Counted from the first letter of the stretch, positions 6,820 through 14,917 are shown. The stretch is DNA of 22,274 bases from a bacterium (GCA_027017505.1 JALUQR010000174.1:1-22274); one strand, 5' to 3'. The notes: generated from the sequence alone by a model not told the origin. Made by a program: numbers and translations.

Positions 6820-7552
6820 GCTCTCTTTCCACCCTCTCTTTGAGTTCTTCGGGCTCAATCCCCATGGGATTGGCCTCAAGATACATCCTGTAGAATGTGG
6901 CCTTTGCGGATTCTGTTGAACCGTAGGTCTCCATGTCCCTTGCAAAGCGTGCAAGGTCTTTAAGGATGTAGCCCTCTGGAAGAGGGCTTTTAAAAACACC
7001 TGCGTCTATATCTATAAAGTACACCCTCTTTGTGTTCAGCACTATGTTTGGCCACTTGAGGTCTCCATGAAAGAAGCCCTTTCGATGCATTAGGCCAATC
7101 TCCCTGGCAACCCGTCCCATGGTGGTCTCTTCATCTCTGCCTGATTTTATGAAGGAGTAGAGGTTAAGCCCGTCCTCTATGAACTCCTGCACTATGTAGC
7201 ATCTTTTAAGCACACCCAGTGTGCGTTCTTCCATTATGGCAACAGTTGCGGGCACACTCAGCCCTATGGAGTCTGCGGTAAGGCTGTTGTGCCACACCCT
7301 CTGTGCACGGGATGTCCTGAAGATACTTTTAACCGTATGCACGGGCCCCTTACTGGTATAGCGTTTTACAAAGAGTTTCTTTCCTGCAACCTCAAGTGCC
7401 CATGCCCTCACACCCCTGTCCTTTTTGAGAAGCTCTGCGGTCTTAAGAAACTCCTCTGGTGAGAGGAGAAACTCCCTTAACACCTCAAGCCATTCCTTTC
7501 TTACATGCACCACCAATCCCCTCTGCTCCAATACCACCTCTTTCTCCCTCAC
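6782..7552 (-). CDS. LPS kinase, KdkA/InaA-like
   Basis: A 256-residue member of the lipopolysaccharide kinase (Kdo kinase / InaA) superfamily with a protein-kinase fold. The ATP-anchoring lysine is K63 in LFVKRY. The catalytic loop is HGDLKWPN (162-169, D164 catalytic, N169 metal-binding), and the DFG equivalent is FIDID with D181. The LKDLARFARD helix follows. Family members phosphorylate Kdo or core sugars of LPS at the inner membrane's cytoplasmic face. It sits 3 bp after a GT2 gene and overlaps the WaaP-like kinase by 38 bp, so two kinases of different subfamilies are made together. A substrate of Kdo for this one and heptose for its neighbour is a reasonable inference. No truncation or missing catalytic residue is seen. 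Confidence 0.85.
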   Translation of the reverse strand: MREKEVVLEQRGLVVHVRKEWLEVLREFLLSPEEFLKTAELLKKDRGVRAWALEVAGKKLFVKRYTSKGPVHTVKSIFRTSRAQRVWHNSLTADSIGLSVPATVAIMEERTLGVLKRCYIVQEFIEDGLNLYSFIKSGRDEETTMGRVAREIGLMHRKGFFHGDLKWPNIVLNTKRVYFIDIDAGVFKSPLPEGYILKDLARFARDMETYGSTESAKATFYRMYLEANPMGIEPEELKERVERERGFRKTQRAYNK

Positions 7553-7555
7553 ACC

Positions 7556-8500
7556 TCAACCTCCGCCTTTAAGACCCCATCCTGCGGGGCATCCCTTAAG
7601 GTGCCATGCAAGGATGGTACTGTAGAGGGTCAGCCTGTCTCTGAACCTCTCGGAGCTGAACAGGGTAACCACATTGAGCAGAAGATAGAAAAGCCAGTCC
7701 ACAAATGCCTTAAGAAGAAGGCCTGTCTTGAGCAGTGCCATTTCTAAAGGAGTGCGGTGTTTTTTAAAGAATATGTAACGAGACCTCCAGTACTCGACCC
7801 TTGCCCTTGTATTCACCCGCTTTGCACTTGCCCCCTGTAGATGATATACCCTTACACCTGGATGAAACACCACCTTCCAGCCATTGCGGTGCATGCGAAC
7901 ACACAGGTCTGTCTCCTCAAGAAAGAAAAAATAATCCTCATCAAAACCGCCCACCTCATCGAGTGCCTTCTTTCTTATCACCATGCAGGCACCTATAACT
8001 GATTCCACCTCCACGGGGGTCTCTATCCTGAGCTCCTTGCCAGGGTATCTTTCTGGAAAGAGCCTTCTTAAAAGGCTCTTGTTCAGAAGCTCTGTTGCAA
8101 GTGTTGGCAGATTTGCAATGGAGTTCTGCAGTGTGCCATCCATGTTAAGAAGCTGTGGGGCACAGATTGCCACCCTGGGGTTTGCGTCCATAAACTCCAC
8201 AAGGGTTTTAAGTGATGAGGGTGTGAGCACGGTATCGCTGTTCAGGATGGCAAGGTATCTGCCCCGTGCCCTCTCTACACCCCTGTTACACGCACCTGCA
8301 AACCCCAGGTTTTCAGGGTTTGCCACAACCACTGCCTGCGGAAAACGCCTTCGTACTGCGTCCACACTTCCATCGGTGCTTCCGTTATCAACCAGGATTA
8401 CCTCAAAGTCCAGCCCCTCTGTGGTGCGATACACAGAGTCCATGCACTCAAGTACGAGCTCTCTTGTATTCCAGTTTATTATTATTACCGAAAGCTCCAT
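7556..8500 (-). CDS. Glycosyltransferase family 2, WbbL/rhamnosyltransferase-like
   Basis: A 314-residue inverting GT-A enzyme. Visible marks are the opening SVIIINWNT strand, VDNGSTDGS (38-45) for nucleotide binding, the ENLGFAGACNRG block (63-74), the metal-binding NSDT with D89 in place of a DxD, the IGACMVIRKKAL acceptor-side strand and the FFLEETDLCVRM motif with the probable catalytic base. This set is typical of the WbbL-like rhamnosyltransferase group. A hydrophobic segment around LLKAFVDWLFYLLLNVV near the C-terminus should tether it to the inner membrane. It lies 5 bp after a GT4 gene and 3 bp before the first LPS kinase, so it probably adds an outer-core or O-antigen primer sugar. 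The donor sugar is not known. Confidence 0.88.
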   Translation of the reverse strand: MELSVIIINWNTRELVLECMDSVYRTTEGLDFEVILVDNGSTDGSVDAVRRRFPQAVVVANPENLGFAGACNRGVERARGRYLAILNSDTVLTPSSLKTLVEFMDANPRVAICAPQLLNMDGTLQNSIANLPTLATELLNKSLLRRLFPERYPGKELRIETPVEVESVIGACMVIRKKALDEVGGFDEDYFFFLEETDLCVRMHRNGWKVVFHPGVRVYHLQGASAKRVNTRARVEYWRSRYIFFKKHRTPLEMALLKTGLLLKAFVDWLFYLLLNVVTLFSSERFRDRLTLYSTILAWHLKGCPAGWGLKGGG

Positions 8501-8505
8501 TCTGC

Positions 8506-9501
8506 CTACATCCTGATGGTCTTTTTAAGTAGCTCTGCAAGTCTGGGTGCATTCACCTCAAGGGAGTATCGCTCCATTACGGTCTCGCGTGCCCTTCTGC
8601 CGAGGGTCTCCCTCATCTTTCTGTTCTCTATGAGCATTGTTAGCTTTTCCACCCATTCTGCGGGCGTTGTTGCAAGAAGTCCATTAAAGCCATCCTTTAT
8701 TACCTCCCTGTTCATACCCACTGGAGATGCCACCGCTGGCAGTCCCACAGCCATGTACTGTATGAGTTTAAAGGCACACTTCCCCTTTGACCACGGGTCA
8801 TCCGTAAGGGGCATAACCCCTATGTCAAAGCTGTGAAGGTCGTCTATCTCTTCTCTGTATGTCCAGTGTTTTTTTACAACCACGATTCTGTTGCAATCGA
8901 AGAATCTGTCTGCAACGATTTTAAGCCTTATGCCGGGGAACCTTGAGCCAATCTCATCCCATATGCTGAGCATATTCTCCATGTATACCAGCGTTGATGC
9001 ACTGCCTATCCAGCCTATTGTGATGTGTTCTGCCTTCTGGTAAGATGTTTTCGGTGTGTATCTTTTGGTGTCAACGGGTGTTGGAATGACCTCCACCCCT
9101 TTTCTGTATCTTTCAGCCCATCCCTTAAGGTAGCTGTTGCCACAGATAACGCTGTCTGCCTCTCTCACGGTGCGTTCAAACCTTTTAAGCCTTCTTCTGG
9201 ATTCGGGGTTTCCCCCTGCGCTGGGGTCTTTGAGCATCACCGCATCGTCAAAGTCAAACACAACCTTTCTTGCGGTCTTTCTCAGCACCTTCCAGTCTGG
9301 AAGGGAAAAGAGCTTTCTGTGGAGGAACACGAGGTCAAACCCCTCAAGGGTTTTAAAGAACCTGTATCTTTCGATAAAACCAGAAGGTATGGTAAATAGT
9401 GCAACACTGAAGCCCTCTTTTTTAAGATAGGGTATGTACTGGAGAATCCTCTGCCTTGAGCTTGGCTTTTCTATACGGGTTGTAAGGAATGCCACCTTCA
9501 T
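8506..9501 (-). CDS. GT-B glycosyltransferase (GT4-like)
   Basis: A 331-residue retaining GT-B glycosyltransferase. The N-domain has SSRQRI near 14-19 and VFDFDDA at 81-87. The C-domain opens with ITIGWIGSAST (160-170) and carries the donor-site block FKLIQYMAVGLPAVASP (244-260). The usual glutamate of the EX7E motif is replaced by glutamine (Q248) in this family; E266 follows in the normal second position. I regard this as a subfamily trait, not decay. The gene overlaps the preceding WaaG-like gene by 4 bp (ATGA) and precedes the GT2 gene by 5 bp, so it is part of core-oligosaccharide assembly. Donor and acceptor sugars cannot be told from sequence. Confidence 0.85.
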   Translation of the reverse strand: MKVAFLTTRIEKPSSRQRILQYIPYLKKEGFSVALFTIPSGFIERYRFFKTLEGFDLVFLHRKLFSLPDWKVLRKTARKVVFDFDDAVMLKDPSAGGNPESRRRLKRFERTVREADSVICGNSYLKGWAERYRKGVEVIPTPVDTKRYTPKTSYQKAEHITIGWIGSASTLVYMENMLSIWDEIGSRFPGIRLKIVADRFFDCNRIVVVKKHWTYREEIDDLHSFDIGVMPLTDDPWSKGKCAFKLIQYMAVGLPAVASPVGMNREVIKDGFNGLLATTPAEWVEKLTMLIENRKMRETLGRRARETVMERYSLEVNAPRLAELLKKTIRM

Positions 9502-10631
9502 GTTAGTTTCTCTTGTGCTATGGTGTTACATATCTTCAGCATTGCACCCAGTGTGTTCTTCCATGTAAGGGGTTTTGCCCTTCGGAGGGATTCCTCTGAA
9601 AAACTCTCCCTCAGGGCCCTGTTCTTAAGCCTTTCTATAAACCCTGCAAGTTCTCTGTGGTCAAGCCAGTGTTTCATCACAAAGCCGTTTTTACCATGCT
9701 CTATGAGTTCCACCGCACCGTTTGATGATGTGGTTATAACAGGCAGTCCTGTTGCCATGGCCTCAAGACACACGCCACTGCACGGGTCATACTGGGTTGG
9801 TAGCACGAACAGGTCAGATGCACCGTAGAATCTCTCCACATCCTTTCTGGCACCTGTAAATATGAGTCTGTCTTTTTTCACCCCCAGCCTTTCGGCCTCT
9901 TTAAGGAAGCCCTCTTTTCTACCCCTTCCAACAACGAACAGCGTGAAGTCCACCTCTCTCATTGCCCTTATAAGTGTGCGAAGCCCCTTTCGCTCCCAGT
10001 TGTTGGCAACAAAGAGGGCCACAAGGCTGTCCTCTTTAACGCCGTAGGCACTTCTTATCTCTTTTCTGTATCTCTTTGTGTGGGGGTTGAACACAGAGTG
10101 GTCTATGCCGTTGTATATAACCGTTATCCTTTCTGCAGGGATGTTGAAGTATTCGAGCAACTGTTCTTTTACAAGTTTTGAGTTGGTTATAATGTGTCGG
10201 TGGTTTTTCTCTTTCAGGATGTTTTCCTCAAGCCAGCTCATCACAAGATGTGCTGGTGAGAGCACATACCTGATGCCCCTTACCACTGGGTTTTCAAACC
10301 TGAGCCTCATCCAGTGTCTGTACACACCTCCACCTGCCCAGTATACATCAAGCGGGAAGAACTGCGTCATGCCGAACACCACATCGAAGCCCTTTCCCTT
10401 AAGGGCTGAACCCACCTTTCTGTGGAATGTATAGAGTTTGAGTGCTGAGTTAATCCTTACAGGCTGTATTCTTCTTACTGGCACATCGCCGGGGCTGTTT
10501 TCATCCACCCTTTCCACGAACACCTCCACATCCACGCCCTCTTTCTTAAGGGCCCTTGAGAGCTCCACCATAACCCTTTCTGCCCCGCCCCACCACAGTG
10601 AATAGCCTCTTCCCACAAGTGCAATCCTCAT
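9498..10631 (-). CDS. WaaG-like GT4 glycosyltransferase, LPS core
   Basis: A 377-residue GT-B, GT4 enzyme close in pattern to WaaG, the UDP-glucose:(heptosyl)LPS glucosyltransferase that starts the outer core. Visible marks are GGAERVMVELSRAL (15-28), the YNGID loop at 173-177, VANNWERKGL at 208-217, the TQYDPCSGVCLEAMATGLPV donor block (279-298) with E290, and NGAVE with E308 completing EX7E-type chemistry. Length is near that of WaaG (about 374). It overlaps the upstream methyltransferase gene by 4 bp and the downstream GT gene by 4 bp. A glucosyl or related donor is inferred from the family. It should act at the cytosolic face of the inner membrane. Confidence 0.88.
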   Translation of the reverse strand: MRIALVGRGYSLWWGGAERVMVELSRALKKEGVDVEVFVERVDENSPGDVPVRRIQPVRINSALKLYTFHRKVGSALKGKGFDVVFGMTQFFPLDVYWAGGGVYRHWMRLRFENPVVRGIRYVLSPAHLVMSWLEENILKEKNHRHIITNSKLVKEQLLEYFNIPAERITVIYNGIDHSVFNPHTKRYRKEIRSAYGVKEDSLVALFVANNWERKGLRTLIRAMREVDFTLFVVGRGRKEGFLKEAERLGVKKDRLIFTGARKDVERFYGASDLFVLPTQYDPCSGVCLEAMATGLPVITTSSNGAVELIEHGKNGFVMKHWLDHRELAGFIERLKNRALRESFSEESLRRAKPLTWKNTLGAMLKICNTIAQEKLT

Positions 10632-11269
10632 CTTTTCACCGCCACAGCGAGTATTGTTCCTGCAAAGTCCACATCAAGCCATCTGTGCAGTGGGGCCATA
10701 AGATACAGCCTTACAAGACGCCTTAAGAACTGGTCATTGTAAAGCCTGTATATTGTCTTCAGTGAAAAACCAGCAAGCATCAATGCCCCACCGAGTACAT
10801 CGAAGCGATAGGGTGTTATGTGCTGGGCATCGCGCATCCACATGTTTGGATGATGTATGTTCGGGGTGGTAACTATAAGTTTTCCTTCTGGTTTAAGAAG
10901 ACCGTGGAGTCTTTCAAGCATCTCCACGCCGTCCTCAAATCTCAGGTGTTCTATCACCTCGGCCATAACAATCACATGGAAGCTCTCCTCTATATCATCG
11001 AGGCTGTAGTAGTCATGGGGCATGGTTCTGTCTATGTCCATACTTTTGTAGACCATGGCGGGACGAAGCCTTTTTAATTTATTCTCAAGCCCTCTGTTGA
11101 ATGCACCCACATCGAGAAGTGTCTGGCCATCTTCGAGCTCTTCAGCCACCACATCAAGGAGTTTCTTTCTTACCTCTATGTGGTAGACAGACGGGTATAG
11201 CCTTATCACCTCTTTTCTGTATCTGTAGAATGCTCCCCAGTCTATGCTGTGTTTTTTATCTTTTTCCAT
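10628..11269 (-). CDS. Class I SAM-dependent methyltransferase
   Basis: A 213-residue Rossmann-fold methyltransferase. The SAM-binding motif I is LLDVGAFNRGLENKL (51-65), a looser form of the usual D-x-G-x-G-x-G. KSMDID (75-80) provides the acidic ribose contact, and EVIEHL (104-109) with LKPEGKLIVTTPN (125-137) are the post-motif blocks of the Methyltransf_11/23 group. The C-terminal part lacks those motifs and may bind the acceptor. Its position between the acyltransferase (14-bp overlap) and the WaaG-like gene (4-bp overlap) suggests that it methylates a core sugar or another envelope lipid. A Trm112-like protein two genes upstream might be relevant. The true substrate is unknown. Confidence 0.8.
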   Translation of the reverse strand: MEKDKKHSIDWGAFYRYRKEVIRLYPSVYHIEVRKKLLDVVAEELEDGQTLLDVGAFNRGLENKLKRLRPAMVYKSMDIDRTMPHDYYSLDDIEESFHVIVMAEVIEHLRFEDGVEMLERLHGLLKPEGKLIVTTPNIHHPNMWMRDAQHITPYRFDVLGGALMLAGFSLKTIYRLYNDQFLRRLVRLYLMAPLHRWLDVDFAGTILAVAVKR

Positions 11270-12167
11270 TCTTCTTTTTCCTTCTTTCCCAGCGTGAGTG
11301 GAACCAGAACCACTCGTGGGGGTATTTCCTTATCATCTGCTCTATAGCAAGGGTGAAACGGCGTGTGTTTTCTATAATGTCTCTTTCCCTGTTGTCCGTT
11401 ATCACAAGCTCCACAGGGGGCTGGCATATAATCCTGTGTCTCGAGGTATCTGTTCTGTGTATGAATATTGGCAGGACAGGGGAGCGGGTGTGTCTTGCCA
11501 CACCTGCTATGCTCCTGTGTGTTGGTGCGGGTATGTTGAAGAAGTCAACCATAACACCCTCTGATGGTGAGGCACGCTGGTCAAGAAGCACAGTGGCTAT
11601 ACCGTTTGTCTTGAGCACCTGTAGAAGTCTTCTAAGGGCGTTTTTCTTTTCTATGATACAGTTTCCGTGGTATTCTCTTATTCTGTGCACAAAATCATCC
11701 ACAAGGGGATTATCTATCGGGCGTACCACCGCGGAGAGCGGAAAACCCCTTACTGCAAGTGTCATTGACAGAAGCTCCCAGTTGCCGAAGTGTGCGGTAA
11801 GAAGTATCACACCCCGTCCCTTCTCAAGCCCTCTTTCTATATGCTCCAGTCCTTCAAACTCTATGTGGTCTTTAAGATAGTCCTGGTCTACCTTTCTGTA
11901 TCTTAAAAACTCTATGAAGGACAGCCCCAGGTTTCTGTACATGGTCCTGAGGATGGCCTTAAGCTCTTCGGGGTTTTTCTCATTGGCCAGGGCACGCACA
12001 AGGTTTGCCTCTGCCCGCCTTCTGAGCCCCTTTGAAACGCTGTAGATCAGCCCCCCGAACATTTCACCCATCTTGAGGGCGGGCCTCTCTGGCAGTATGT
12101 TTGCCACAAGATACAGGGCCTTCAGCGCTATGTAGGGCAGGATTCCTCCTTTCTTCTTTTTTCCCAT
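11256..12167 (-). CDS. Late lipid A acyltransferase (LpxL/HtrB family)
   Basis: A 303-residue lysophospholipid acyltransferase-superfamily enzyme of the LpxL/LpxM type. The catalytic HX4E motif is HFGNWE with H126 and E131. VLLDQRASPSEGVMVDFF (around 192-209) and the C-terminal HEWFWFHSRW (near 287-296) are strongly conserved in the family. A hydrophobic stretch at residues 9-25 should anchor it to the inner membrane. It transfers a secondary acyl chain, such as laurate or myristate, from acyl-ACP to Kdo-lipid A. Whether it is the LpxL or LpxM step cannot be decided. It follows the Trm112-like gene by 7 bp and overlaps the methyltransferase gene by 14 bp. The N-terminus is lysine-rich (MGKKKKGG). 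Confidence 0.92.
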   Translation of the reverse strand: MGKKKKGGILPYIALKALYLVANILPERPALKMGEMFGGLIYSVSKGLRRRAEANLVRALANEKNPEELKAILRTMYRNLGLSFIEFLRYRKVDQDYLKDHIEFEGLEHIERGLEKGRGVILLTAHFGNWELLSMTLAVRGFPLSAVVRPIDNPLVDDFVHRIREYHGNCIIEKKNALRRLLQVLKTNGIATVLLDQRASPSEGVMVDFFNIPAPTHRSIAGVARHTRSPVLPIFIHRTDTSRHRIICQPPVELVITDNRERDIIENTRRFTLAIEQMIRKYPHEWFWFHSRWERRKKKNGKR

Positions 12168-12174
12168 CTCAGAC

Positions 12175-12348
12175 TCAATCCCCTATCTTTTGGGCCTCTT
12201 CAACGAGCATCACAGGTATATCGTCCTTTATGGGGAACAGAAGGGCACAGCTCTCGCAGAGTATTCCTCCTCTTTTCTCATCGAGCCTGACCCTTCCCTT
12301 ACAGGAAGGACATACAAGTATGTCAAGAAGCTCTTTGTCAAGTGCCAT
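12175..12348 (-). CDS. Trm112-like small zinc protein (YcaR/UPF0434 type)
   Basis: A 57-residue ORF starting with ATG at 12348. The protein has two CxxC pairs: C13/C16 in LVCPSC and C31/C34 in LCESC. It also has the downstream FPIKDDIPVML stretch that defines bacterial Trm112-like proteins (the YcaR family, about 60 residues). In eukaryotes and archaea Trm112 stabilises SAM methyltransferases; the bacterial role is poorly known. In E. coli ycaR lies between lpxK and kdsB, so association with LPS genes is familiar. Here it lies 24 bp after the GT2 gene and 7 bp before the LpxL-type gene, with a methyltransferase two genes downstream. Confidence 0.9.
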   Translation of the reverse strand: MALDKELLDILVCPSCKGRVRLDEKRGGILCESCALLFPIKDDIPVMLVEEAQKIGD

Positions 12349-12372
12349 GGTAAAGGGACCTCCCTGAGGGTT

Positions 12373-13332
12373 TTAATCTATGCGAAGTATCTTCTTTACA
12401 ACGAATATGGGTTTATCCTGGGATTCGTGGTATATCCTTGTAAGCATCTCTCCAAGAAGCCCCATAACAATAAGCTCAACCCCGAGTATCATGAGCAGTA
12501 CCGAAAGCAGTAGAAGGGGTCTTCCTCCGATGGACTCACCGAAGAAGAACTTTCTGTATGTAAGATACAGTGCTATGAGGAACCCACCCCCTGTCATAAA
12601 CAGCCCTGGTGGGCCGAAGGCGTGTATGGGGCGGGTTGAAAAGCTCTGCAGAAACTTAACTGTTATGAGGTCAAGCAACACCCTTATGGTTCTTGAAAGT
12701 CCGTACTTTGAGGTGCCAAACCTTCTTGGATGGTGTGTGGTCTCCACCTCGCACACCGTTGCACCAACCCAGCTTGCAATCGCGGGTATAAAACGGTGCA
12801 TCTCGCCGTAGAGTTTTATGTTCTTTATCACCTCTTTTCTGTAAGCCTTGAGGGTGCACCCGTAGTCATGGAGTTTGACCCCTGTTACAAGCGATATAAG
12901 GTAGTTTGCAACCATTGAGGGCAGTCTTCTCGTAAGAAAGGGGTCTTTCCTCTTCTTACGCCAGCCACTCACAATATCGTAGTGTTTTGCCTTATCAAGA
13001 AGTTTTGGTATGTCTGCGGGGTCATTCTGGAGGTCTGCATCCATGGTTATGACCACATCTCCTGTTGCGTAGTGGAATCCTGCAGAGAGGGCTGCGGTCT
13101 GGCCAAAGTTCCGCCTGAAGGATACTACCACCACGCGGGGGTCCTCTCTGTGGAGTTCTTCGAGTATCTTCAGTGAGCGGTCTCTGCTTCCATCATCAAC
13201 GAAGATAATCTCATACCTGTAGGGCAGTCTCTGCAGGACCTCGTTCAGTGCCCTGTAAAGATGCGGAAGGCTTTCTTCCTCGTTGTACACTGGTATGACT
13301 ATGGATATCTTCTTTATCTCGTACTCTTCCAT
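12373..13332 (-). CDS. Membrane-anchored GT2, polyprenyl-phosphate glycosyltransferase-like
   Basis: I start this gene at the ATG at 13332 because GGAGG lies 7 nt upstream. A longer frame to 13389 would add 19 residues inside gmhB. The 319-residue product has a GT-A domain with SIVIPVYNEEES (10-21), FVDDGSRDRS (44-53) and the metal-binding MDADLQNDP with D98 and D100, then RRFGTSKYG. Two C-terminal hydrophobic helices follow (roughly 240-260 and 275-300). This is the DPM1/GtrB/ArnC architecture: such enzymes move a sugar from a nucleotide donor to undecaprenyl phosphate for use on the periplasmic side. It overlaps gmhB by 19 bp. The sugar is unknown; candidates include glucose, aminoarabinose or other core decorations. 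Confidence 0.88.
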   Translation of the reverse strand: MEEYEIKKISIVIPVYNEEESLPHLYRALNEVLQRLPYRYEIIFVDDGSRDRSLKILEELHREDPRVVVVSFRRNFGQTAALSAGFHYATGDVVITMDADLQNDPADIPKLLDKAKHYDIVSGWRKKRKDPFLTRRLPSMVANYLISLVTGVKLHDYGCTLKAYRKEVIKNIKLYGEMHRFIPAIASWVGATVCEVETTHHPRRFGTSKYGLSRTIRVLLDLITVKFLQSFSTRPIHAFGPPGLFMTGGGFLIALYLTYRKFFFGESIGGRPLLLLSVLLMILGVELIVMGLLGEMLTRIYHESQDKPIFVVKKILRID

Positions 13333-13868
13333 CCTGATGCCTCCAGGTCTTTCAGTATCCACCTTACCGCATCGTAAAGGGTTCTGCACACATGGTGTGC
13401 GTCATCACATGGCTCGGGGTTTTCTCCCACGAGCACTCCCTTTACACCCGCGCTCTTTGCGGTAAGCACATCGGTGTGTTTATCTCCCACCATGTATGAC
13501 CCTTCAAGCTCCACATGGAGTTCCTCTGATGCCCTTTCAAGAAGTCCTGGCATGGGTTTTCTGCAGTTGCATCCATCCTCTGGATGATGGGGGCAGTAGT
13601 AGATGGCATCCACCCTTGCCCCCTGTTTTTCAAGAAGCTCAACCACCCTTCTGTTTACTCCCTGGAGTTGCTCCTCTGTAAGGTATCCCCTTGCAACACC
13701 TGACTGGTTGGTTATTATTATAATCTTAAGCCCTCGCTGGTTCAGAAGCCTTATGGCATCTGCCACTCCATCGAGGAGTTTAACATCCGCCGGGTCATCC
13801 AGGTAGCCCACATCCTCGTTTATGGTGCCATCCCTATCAAGGAATACCGCTATGGTCTTTTTTCTCAT
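13314..13868 (-). CDS. gmhB: D-glycero-beta-D-manno-heptose 1,7-bisphosphate 7-phosphatase
   Basis: A HAD-superfamily phosphatase of the GmhB/HisB-N type that removes the 7-phosphate of heptose bisphosphate, the step after RfaE1. From the ATG at 13868 it has 184 residues. Visible marks are the nucleophile block FLDRDGTIN (D11, D13), the ITNQSGVARG segment (52-61), the zinc-binding CPHHPEDGCNCRKP with C92, a His, C100 and C102, and GDKHTD with D129 and D133. A start at 13904 would add 12 residues. I prefer 13868 because family members open just before the DxD strand, but ribosome-binding support is weak for both. The gene overlaps waaF by 32 bp and the GT2 gene by 19 bp. Confidence 0.92.
   Translation of the reverse strand: MRKKTIAVFLDRDGTINEDVGYLDDPADVKLLDGVADAIRLLNQRGLKIIIITNQSGVARGYLTEEQLQGVNRRVVELLEKQGARVDAIYYCPHHPEDGCNCRKPMPGLLERASEELHVELEGSYMVGDKHTDVLTAKSAGVKGVLVGENPEPCDDAHHVCRTLYDAVRWILKDLEASGWKSTR
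13340..13344 (-). promoter_or_regulatory. Ribosome-binding site deciding the GT2 start
   Basis: GGAGG on the - strand lies 7 nt before the ATG at 13332 and within the 3' end of gmhB. It supports the shorter GT2 product over the reading that begins at 13389. Confidence 0.6.
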
Positions 13869-14874
13869 CTCTTTCGAGAAGCTCCACACACCTTCTGTAT
13901 ACATCTTCCACGGTTAGAGAGTCCACACACAGGTAATCTCCCCTGGGGCAGGTCCTTCTGAAGCACGGTCTGCACTCTGCAGGGCTTGCTATGTATGTGG
14001 CATTGGTGCCCAGGGGTGCTGTAAGTGCTGGCTCTGTGGAGAGAAACAGCCCAACCACCCTTGTGCCCACTGCTGATGCAAGATGCATGGGGCCAGAATC
14101 ATTGGTAAGAAAAAGACTCACCCTCTTGAGAGACGCAATAAACTCCTTAAGAGTGAGTTTGCCAGCAAGGTTTATGTGTTCCACCCCGAGCATGTCCGAA
14201 AGCCTTCGGGCAGGTTCTGTATCCTCTGTTCCGCCAAATATCGCAGGATACATGCCATAATTTTTTGCAAGCCTTTCCGCAACTTCTTTAAAGCCCTCGA
14301 TCTTCCACCTCTTTGCAGGCCCGTAGCTTGCCCCTATGGAGAGTCCCAGAATGGGTCTCTGCGGTGGAAGCACCCTGGCTGTATCCGCTTTTGCAGAGAG
14401 TGCGGGATAGCACTCAACCCTTGCGGGAACCTCCATGCCCAGTGCTTTAAGTATCTCAAGGTAGTAGTGCACCTGATGTCTTCTTCTGGTCTCCTCTGTA
14501 ACCCTTAACGGGTGTGTAAGCAGTGCTCCCCTGAAGTGTCTTGCATAGCCCACCCTTGTGCCTATCCCTGCAAGCCATGCCAGAAGCGCTGCCTCAAAGC
14601 CGTTCTGAAACAGCACCGCAATAGAAAACCCCTCTTCTTTAAGCTCATCCTTTAGCCTCCAGAGCCCGCTCATCCCGCCATCCTCATACCTCCTTATACG
14701 AAACCCCATGTTGAGGGCCTCCAGCACAGCGACCACCCTGTCCTTTGCAAGCAGTGTTATGGAGCCACTGGGGGTGTGTCCTGCAAGACACACCAGTGCG
14801 GGTAGCGACATCACCACATCGCCTATCCAGTTTGGAACCCTTACGAGAATTCTGTCCATATGGAAGTGTTTCAT
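13837..14874 (-). CDS. waaF: ADP-heptose:LPS heptosyltransferase II (WaaF-like)
   Basis: A 345-residue GT9 enzyme. The opening VRVPNWIGDVVMSLPAL (11-27) is the WaaF form of the acceptor-site motif. Other marks are GASYGPAKRW (181-190) for ADP-heptose phosphate binding, the NDSGPMHLA block (258-266), and a C-terminal four-cysteine cluster (C301, C304, C309, C316) common in WaaF. It adds the second heptose of the inner core at the cytosolic membrane face. Starts at 14874 or at the in-frame ATG at 14859 are both possible; neither has a ribosome-binding site. A promoter at 14888-14917 lies just upstream, so a very short leader is expected for the first start. It overlaps gmhB by 32 bp. The donor comes from the rfaE1/gmhB pathway. 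Confidence 0.92.
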   Translation of the reverse strand: MKHFHMDRILVRVPNWIGDVVMSLPALVCLAGHTPSGSITLLAKDRVVAVLEALNMGFRIRRYEDGGMSGLWRLKDELKEEGFSIAVLFQNGFEAALLAWLAGIGTRVGYARHFRGALLTHPLRVTEETRRRHQVHYYLEILKALGMEVPARVECYPALSAKADTARVLPPQRPILGLSIGASYGPAKRWKIEGFKEVAERLAKNYGMYPAIFGGTEDTEPARRLSDMLGVEHINLAGKLTLKEFIASLKRVSLFLTNDSGPMHLASAVGTRVVGLFLSTEPALTAPLGTNATYIASPAECRPCFRRTCPRGDYLCVDSLTVEDVYRRCVELLERDEKKDHSGIP

Positions 14875-14887
14875 ATATAGAAAGTCT

Positions 14888-14917
14888 ATTTTACTATAAA
14901 AGAGGATGGAACTTCAA
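14888..14917 (-). promoter_or_regulatory. Predicted promoter upstream of waaF
   Basis: On the - strand, TTGAAG (14917-14912) and TAAAAT (14893-14888) are separated by 18 bp in the 67-bp gap between the radical SAM gene and waaF. The start site would be near 14881, about 7 nt before the waaF ATG. This is the only sizeable gap within the LPS cluster, and the AT-rich sequence contrasts with the flanking genes. Confidence 0.5.

Noticed and set aside
6112..6843. A 243-residue + strand open frame opposite the LPS kinases
   Set aside because: It is antisense to two proteins with intact kinase motifs, and its translation is low in recognisable structure.
6820..6999. An N-terminal extension of the WaaP-like kinase beginning at an ATG at 6999
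   Set aside because: The extra 60 residues lie entirely inside the upstream kinase gene, are proline- and threonine-rich, and show no kinase-family character; the GTG at 6819 fits better.
11101..11880. A 259-residue + strand open frame opposite the methyltransferase and acyltransferase genes
   Set aside because: It overlaps two well-supported genes on the other strand. Composition is cysteine- and leucine-rich without any motif, as expected for a reverse frame.
10061..12840. Recurrent strings resembling CTTTTCTGTATCT across several genes
   Set aside because: They fall inside coding regions and read as Arg-Tyr-Arg-Lys on the - strand. They reflect shared codon choice and common residues rather than a dispersed repeat.
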